This document shows positions 60,178 to 64,000 of a DNA stretch of 64,000 nucleotides, piece after piece (position 1 is the stretch's first letter; every line of letters begins with the position of its first letter). The notes below the pieces were generated by a model, which saw only the letters and a program-made list of their open reading frames with translations, was not told the origin of the DNA and did no database searches. This DNA comes from Leptolyngbya sp. NIES-3755 (lineage in GTDB: Bacteria > Cyanobacteriota > Cyanobacteriia > Leptolyngbyales > Leptolyngbyaceae). Both the position numbers and the translations under genes were made by a program. The stretch spans positions 3,853,030-3,917,029 of the forward strand of contig AP017308.1 in assembly GCA_001548435.1 (NCBI GenBank), written 5' to 3'.

Positions 60178-60666
60178 GGCATTTGGTTTTTCGCAGGTTG
60201 GATGTTCGTTGGTTTGATTGTTTTGTGTGCAGCTTATGTCAGCATCAAATTTGGATTTTTGCCGATACTTTTCTCTTTGGTCGGCTCATTTCTTCCTTCA
60301 TTTATCATTGCCTTAGTTGGCGCACTTCTGATACATCTCACTGCGAGAAGCCGCGAATGGTACTATCCTGAACAGATTCATCCACCTGCGATCGCGCTTA
60401 GTTGGCTTGTTGGTGCATTACTGGGTGGAATTGGATTCGCGATCGTTGTCAGTACATTCGCAACGACTGAAGCGCAGTTTTCGCTCATGATTGCCTCTCC
60501 GCCTGATTGTAGTCGCGATCGACATCAATGTTTAGGCAATGGATTATTTGAAATGGGGTTTATTATTTTCTGTTTTTTCACATCAATTCCAGGGGCATTG
60601 CTGGGTGGAGAAATTGCCCGTAGGAATTACGTTCATGGGTTTCAGAAATTGCGTAGTCGTCGTTAG
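60163..60666 (+). CDS. small membrane protein of unknown function
   Basis: A 167-residue protein with four hydrophobic segments ('IWFFAGWMFVGLIVLCAAYV', 'FLPSFIIALVGALLIHL', 'ALSWLVGALLGGIGFAIVV', 'MGFIIFCFFTSIPGALLGG'). The loop 'SPPDCSRDRHQC' has two Cys. The ATG at 60163 lies at the very edge of the hicB-like fragment; an upstream extension to 60034 would run through that fragment in antisense and is rejected. I do not recognise the family. Confidence 0.7.
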   Translation: MRIHQGIWFFAGWMFVGLIVLCAAYVSIKFGFLPILFSLVGSFLPSFIIALVGALLIHLTARSREWYYPEQIHPPAIALSWLVGALLGGIGFAIVVSTFATTEAQFSLMIASPPDCSRDRHQCLGNGLFEMGFIIFCFFTSIPGALLGGEIARRNYVHGFQKLRSRR

Positions 60667-60692
60667 AGAATGACGATCGCATCGATCTTCTT

Positions 60693-60833
60693 TCAAACTG
60701 TCCAGTCTTCAATTTCAACATTTGGACCTTTCGAGGAATCGCGATGATTTCGAGTGACCATGATTCCGTTTACTAATCATGCGATCGCTTTTCCATCCTC
60801 TGTCGTTTCGACCAAAACATTCCAAGCAACCAT
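60693..60833 (-). pseudogene. remnant of a PIN (VapC-type) toxin gene
   Basis: A 47-codon stretch reads 'MVAWNVLVETTEDGKAIA', an in-frame TGA at 60777-60779, then 'LVNGIMVTRNHRDSSKGPNV' and 'EIEDWTV' with a stop. The second part matches the last third of VapC proteins (ALVNxxxLVTRNxRDF...PNLxxENW). The start of the gene is missing. It is a decayed fragment. Confidence 0.5.
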
Positions 60834-60845
60834 AAACCCTCAAAT

Positions 60846-61274
60846 CTAATCGTCGTCTTCTGGATCGCCCACCATGTTCGGACTGATTAATGTAATGTCA
60901 AACTCGTCGGGGGGAACCGTTAGCACCGCATCACGCTTGAGTAAATAGTAGATCGCTCGGACTTGTGGACCAAATACAATCTCATCTTGGTTGCGGAGAT
61001 CGCACTGTTGTAGTTTGCGACCATTGATCAGGAGACCATTCGCGCTCGGTTTGCCTTTGAGATTACCATCGACAATGCGGTAATAATGCGTACCGTCTTC
61101 GTTGGGTAATTGAAGCAGGGTAGCGTGGCGACGAGAGACGAATTGGGAGACGAGACGGATATCGCATTTTGGATCGCGACCGATCGAATACACCGGAGCA
61201 TCTAACACAAACTCCCGGCGACCTTTATCGTCTTCGATAATGATGAGGTGGTTTTGATGCGGTTCTGAGGGCAT
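60846..61274 (-). CDS. FHA domain protein
   Basis: A 142-residue protein with one forkhead-associated domain: 'YSIGRDPKCDIRLVSQFVSR' followed by 'RHATLLQL' and 'SANGLLINGRKLQQ'. The Arg, Ser-x-x-His and Asn residues that bind phosphothreonine are present. The C-terminus is acidic (EDDD). It is likely a phospho-dependent adaptor, possibly for a Ser/Thr kinase encoded elsewhere. An in-frame ATG at 61280 would add two residues. Confidence 0.9.
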   Translation of the reverse strand: MPSEPHQNHLIIIEDDKGRREFVLDAPVYSIGRDPKCDIRLVSQFVSRRHATLLQLPNEDGTHYYRIVDGNLKGKPSANGLLINGRKLQQCDLRNQDEIVFGPQVRAIYYLLKRDAVLTVPPDEFDITLISPNMVGDPEDDD

Positions 61275-61468
61275 TGACACTCGAATTTAAGGGGTGGGTA
61301 AACAGTAAAGGATGGACTGACCTAGACAAGATAGATCGAGCTTTCTTGAAGGAACACAGTATGAGTACCGACATTGTTTGATACTCGTAAGGCTCGGAGC
61401 TTTATTGTAGTCAATCAAACCGATCAAAGATCAATTTAAACCTCACCTAATCTAACCGATTATTGCTT

Positions 61469-63784
61469 CTATGACGACTTTGCAAAGCGTCGTAACAATA
61501 GAGAGTTCGTCACGACGCTCACGGAACTGAATGCCATAAATGCGCCCGCTGCGGCAGGACTCAATAGAATTCCGAATGCAGGAAGTAAGATGCCTGCGGC
61601 GATCGGGATTCCAAGCAGGTTGTAGGCAAATGCCCAAAATAGGTTTTGCTGAATCTTGGCAAAGGTGGCGCGGCTGAGACGGATTGATTCGACCACATCA
61701 CTGAGCCGATCGCGCATCAGGACGATTCCAGCAGTCTCGATCGCAACATCGGTTCCAGATTTGAGCGCGATACCGACATCGGCTTGAGCTAGCGCAGGCG
61801 CGTCATTGATCCCATCTCCGACCATTCCAACTCGATGACCTTCAGATTGGAGTTGGGCGATCGTATTCGCTTTTCCGTCGGGGGGAATTTCAGCCAAGAC
61901 ATCTGAGAGTCCAAGATCTTTCGCGATCGCTTGTGCAGTGGTTGTTCGATCGCCACTCAGCATGAGAACTCGGAGATTGAGATTTTTTAGAGCCTCGATC
62001 GTCTTTTTCGCATCGGATCTAAGGGCATCCGAAACTGCGATTAGACCGATTGAAGATTGAGTTGCGACGTAGACGATCGTTTTCCCTTCGGAAGCGAGTT
62101 GATCGGAGTGCGATCGCAGCGTTTCAGGAATTGTGATTTGATTGTTTTCGAGCCATTGCGCCGTTCCTAGAAAAACTTGCTGCTGAATCGAATCGAGGTC
62201 AACTTTTGCGGAAACGCCATAACCTGCTTCGGTGTAGAAATCTTGAGCAGGAAGAAGCGGCAGATCTTTGGCAGCTTGTAGAATTGCGGCAGCTAGAGGA
62301 TGTTGAGTTCCGCTTTCAACCGTGGCGGCAATTTGAAGAATGCGATCGTCTCCGATCACGTCCGTGACAACGGGTTTTCCTGTCGTCAAGGTTCCGGTTT
62401 TATCAAAGACGATCATATCCAGATGATGGACTTGCTCTAAAACGTCTCCGCCTCGAATTAATAGTCCGCGTTCGGCTCCCACTCCTGAACCGACAAGAAT
62501 TGCAGTTGGAGTGGCGAGTCCTAATGCACAAGGGCAAGCGATGACGAGAACCGCGATCGCAAGTTTCAAACTAATCAGCATTGGAGAGGGGTGCGTCATC
62601 ATGCCCATGTCGTGAGCGTGTTCTAGCCCGATCGTCCATTGCGGCAGATTCGTCCAAATCTTTGTGCCGATGAATTCCCAGAAAAGGAACGTGCAAAGCG
62701 CGATCGATAACACGCCATAGGTAAAGTAGCCTGCGATCGTATCGGCTAACTTTTGAATCGGAGCTTTACGAGCTTGAGCCGATTCAACTAAATCGATAAT
62801 TCTTGCGAGAGTCGTCTCTTTTCCAACGCGAGTCACTTGAAGCACGATCGCACCGGATTGATTGATCGTTCCTGCTGCGACTAAATCACCGGGTTGTTTC
62901 TGAACGGGGATCGATTCGCCTGTGAGTAAAGATTCATCGATCGTCGTTTCACCGTTCACGATTTCGCCATCGACTGGAATTTGCTCACCGGGAAGAACTT
63001 GGAGCCATTCTCCGATGCGGACATGAGCGATCGGAATCTCGATCCCGGTTTGAGTTGAACCATTTTTGCCGATCAGTCTTGCCGATCGAGGTTGGAGAGC
63101 TACCAGCGATTGAAGTGCGGCTGCGGCTTGTCCTCTTGCTCGTTGTTCCAAAGTGCGACCCAGCAAGATAAAACCGACCAGCATCACAGGTTCGTCAAAG
63201 AAACACTCCCATCCCAACTGAGGAAAGATTAAGGCGATGAAACTTGCAGTAAAGGCGGTCAGCGTTCCCAAACTCACGAGCGTATTCATGTTTGGGGCAT
63301 TGCGACGGAGACCTTGCCAACCATCAATGATCATCGATCGACCAGGGAATAGTAGAGCCGCGATCGCGAGTCCGCAGTGAAACCAAACATTGCTGAGACC
63401 GAGAAAATCGATGTGGAGATGCCCGATCGTGGAAAAAATTAAGAGGAGAATTGCGATCGCTAACTGTCGAGTTTGTCGCTGCATTTCGGCTTGGCGACGT
63501 TCAGAGAGATCGGGAGTTTCAGATTGCTCGGCGGTACGGGGTTGGCTGGGGAACCCTGCTTCAGTGAGTTTGGTGGCGAGAATTTGAGGATCGAGCGAGC
63601 GATCGCATTCGACTGTGGCGAGTTCTGTGACCAAATTCACTGTGGCGGATTTGACACCCGGTTGCTGAGTGAGTTGTTTCTCGACGGCTCGGACGCATCC
63701 AGCACACTTCATTCCGGTGACATCGAGCGTAACAGTTTCGACGGTTTCAGGGGTAGAAGGTAAAACGGTTTGAGACAAAATCAA
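61469..63784 (-). CDS. ctaA: copper-transporting P1B-type ATPase, CtaA-like
   Basis: A 771-residue heavy-metal ATPase. The N-terminal metal-binding domain has 'VTGMKCAGCVRAVEKQL'. The membrane metal site is the Cys-Pro-Cys of 'VLVIACPCALGLATPTAIL' near residue 418. The phosphorylated Asp is in 'IVFDKTGTLTTGKPV', and 'GMVGDGINDAPALAQADVGI' completes the P domain. Cyanobacteria have two such pumps, CtaA in the plasma membrane and PacS in the thylakoid; the 'CAGC' site favours CtaA from memory, but a tree is needed. Together they supply copper to plastocyanin and cytochrome oxidase. Confidence 0.88.
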   Translation of the reverse strand: MILSQTVLPSTPETVETVTLDVTGMKCAGCVRAVEKQLTQQPGVKSATVNLVTELATVECDRSLDPQILATKLTEAGFPSQPRTAEQSETPDLSERRQAEMQRQTRQLAIAILLLIFSTIGHLHIDFLGLSNVWFHCGLAIAALLFPGRSMIIDGWQGLRRNAPNMNTLVSLGTLTAFTASFIALIFPQLGWECFFDEPVMLVGFILLGRTLEQRARGQAAAALQSLVALQPRSARLIGKNGSTQTGIEIPIAHVRIGEWLQVLPGEQIPVDGEIVNGETTIDESLLTGESIPVQKQPGDLVAAGTINQSGAIVLQVTRVGKETTLARIIDLVESAQARKAPIQKLADTIAGYFTYGVLSIALCTFLFWEFIGTKIWTNLPQWTIGLEHAHDMGMMTHPSPMLISLKLAIAVLVIACPCALGLATPTAILVGSGVGAERGLLIRGGDVLEQVHHLDMIVFDKTGTLTTGKPVVTDVIGDDRILQIAATVESGTQHPLAAAILQAAKDLPLLPAQDFYTEAGYGVSAKVDLDSIQQQVFLGTAQWLENNQITIPETLRSHSDQLASEGKTIVYVATQSSIGLIAVSDALRSDAKKTIEALKNLNLRVLMLSGDRTTTAQAIAKDLGLSDVLAEIPPDGKANTIAQLQSEGHRVGMVGDGINDAPALAQADVGIALKSGTDVAIETAGIVLMRDRLSDVVESIRLSRATFAKIQQNLFWAFAYNLLGIPIAAGILLPAFGILLSPAAAGAFMAFSSVSVVTNSLLLRRFAKSS

Positions 63785-63897
63785 ACGCTCCGATCAAAAA
63801 AACATCTCCTTTCTTGAGCGTAGAAGATGTTTTGCTGGATTGGTCAAGAAATTTGGAGTTTCTTAGGCTCAACCGACTCAGAAATTCAGGAGAGAGG

Positions 63898-64000
63898 TCA
63901 GAAGCCAGCGATGTCCATTCGACCGTCGCTCATCCACTCCTCTCGATTCGGAAGGATGCTCGGAGTGCCTCCAGAGTCAAGACCCTCTAATCCAAGAACC
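63898..64000 (-). CDS. C-terminal end of a gene cut by the right edge
   Basis: A minus-strand frame enters from the right edge and reads 'VLGLEGLDSGGTPSILPNRE' then 'EWMSDGRMDIAGF' before TGA at 63898-63900. It looks like natural protein sequence. The family cannot be told from 33 residues. Confidence 0.4.
   Translation of the reverse strand, partial: VLGLEGLDSGGTPSILPNREEWMSDGRMDIAGF

Overview
The window is chromosomal DNA of a cyanobacterium. The palindrome GCGATCGC and its core CGATCG recur throughout. The window also holds ntcA, an rbcR-type LysR gene, a phycobilisome-like/V4R operon and the cyanobacterial ATP synthase order a-c-b'-b-delta-alpha-gamma. Gene content suggests a filamentous, Leptolyngbya-like strain; that is inference, and no rRNA or tRNA gene is present to anchor it.

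Layout. 1-1.9 kb: a minus-strand cluster of a winged-helix/TPR protein (cut by the left edge), a roadblock/LC7 protein and a V4R-like protein. 2.1-6.5 kb: alpha/beta hydrolase, group 2 sigma factor, a possible small RNA, a Bax-inhibitor protein and RbcR. 6.7-12.6 kb: an eight-gene plus-strand operon resembling the Synechocystis slr0144-slr0152 photosystem II assembly operon. It has a 2Fe-2S ferredoxin, two phycobilisome-like proteins that lack the bilin cysteine, two V4R proteins and a Ser/Thr kinase. 12.6-13.7 kb: a Z-ISO/NnrU-type membrane protein and an atypical thioredoxin. 13.9-19.1 kb: a secreted haemagglutinin-type protein, a CHAT protease-like TPR protein and a DUF928 protein. 19.2-41 kb: mostly housekeeping and metabolic genes (pyrH-frr, hydrolases, aldo/keto reductase, a PlsY-like/PEP-synthase-like fusion, 5-oxoprolinase, a CrtO-like ketolase, an MFS pump, the Rre1-type regulator and a soluble histidine kinase). 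41-46.4 kb: ntcA with its own NtcA box, a DUF3084 protein, a YqgF-like nuclease and an unusual fusion of a cNMP domain, a degenerate NtrC-type AAA+ domain and a membrane polyferredoxin.

46.4-60.9 kb: the ATP synthase operon (50.6-56.6 kb) sits between two islands of small toxin-antitoxin genes, several of them decayed. A 209-bp segment carrying the atp leader and promoter is present twice, with only two differences. One copy is at its normal place before atp1 and the other is 1.5 kb upstream, in front of a DUF4258/DUF2283 gene pair. On the other side, an intact IS4-family element has landed in the last codons of an antitoxin gene and separated it from its RelE-type toxin; the ancestral operon can be reconstructed from the target duplication. 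60.8-64 kb: an FHA protein, a CtaA-type copper ATPase and the last codons of a gene cut by the right edge.

The most interesting items are the duplicated atp leader, the cNMP/pseudo-AAA+/polyferredoxin fusion, the PlsY-like/PEP-synthase fusion, the reordered PSII-assembly-type operon and a candidate small RNA at about 4.37-4.58 kb.
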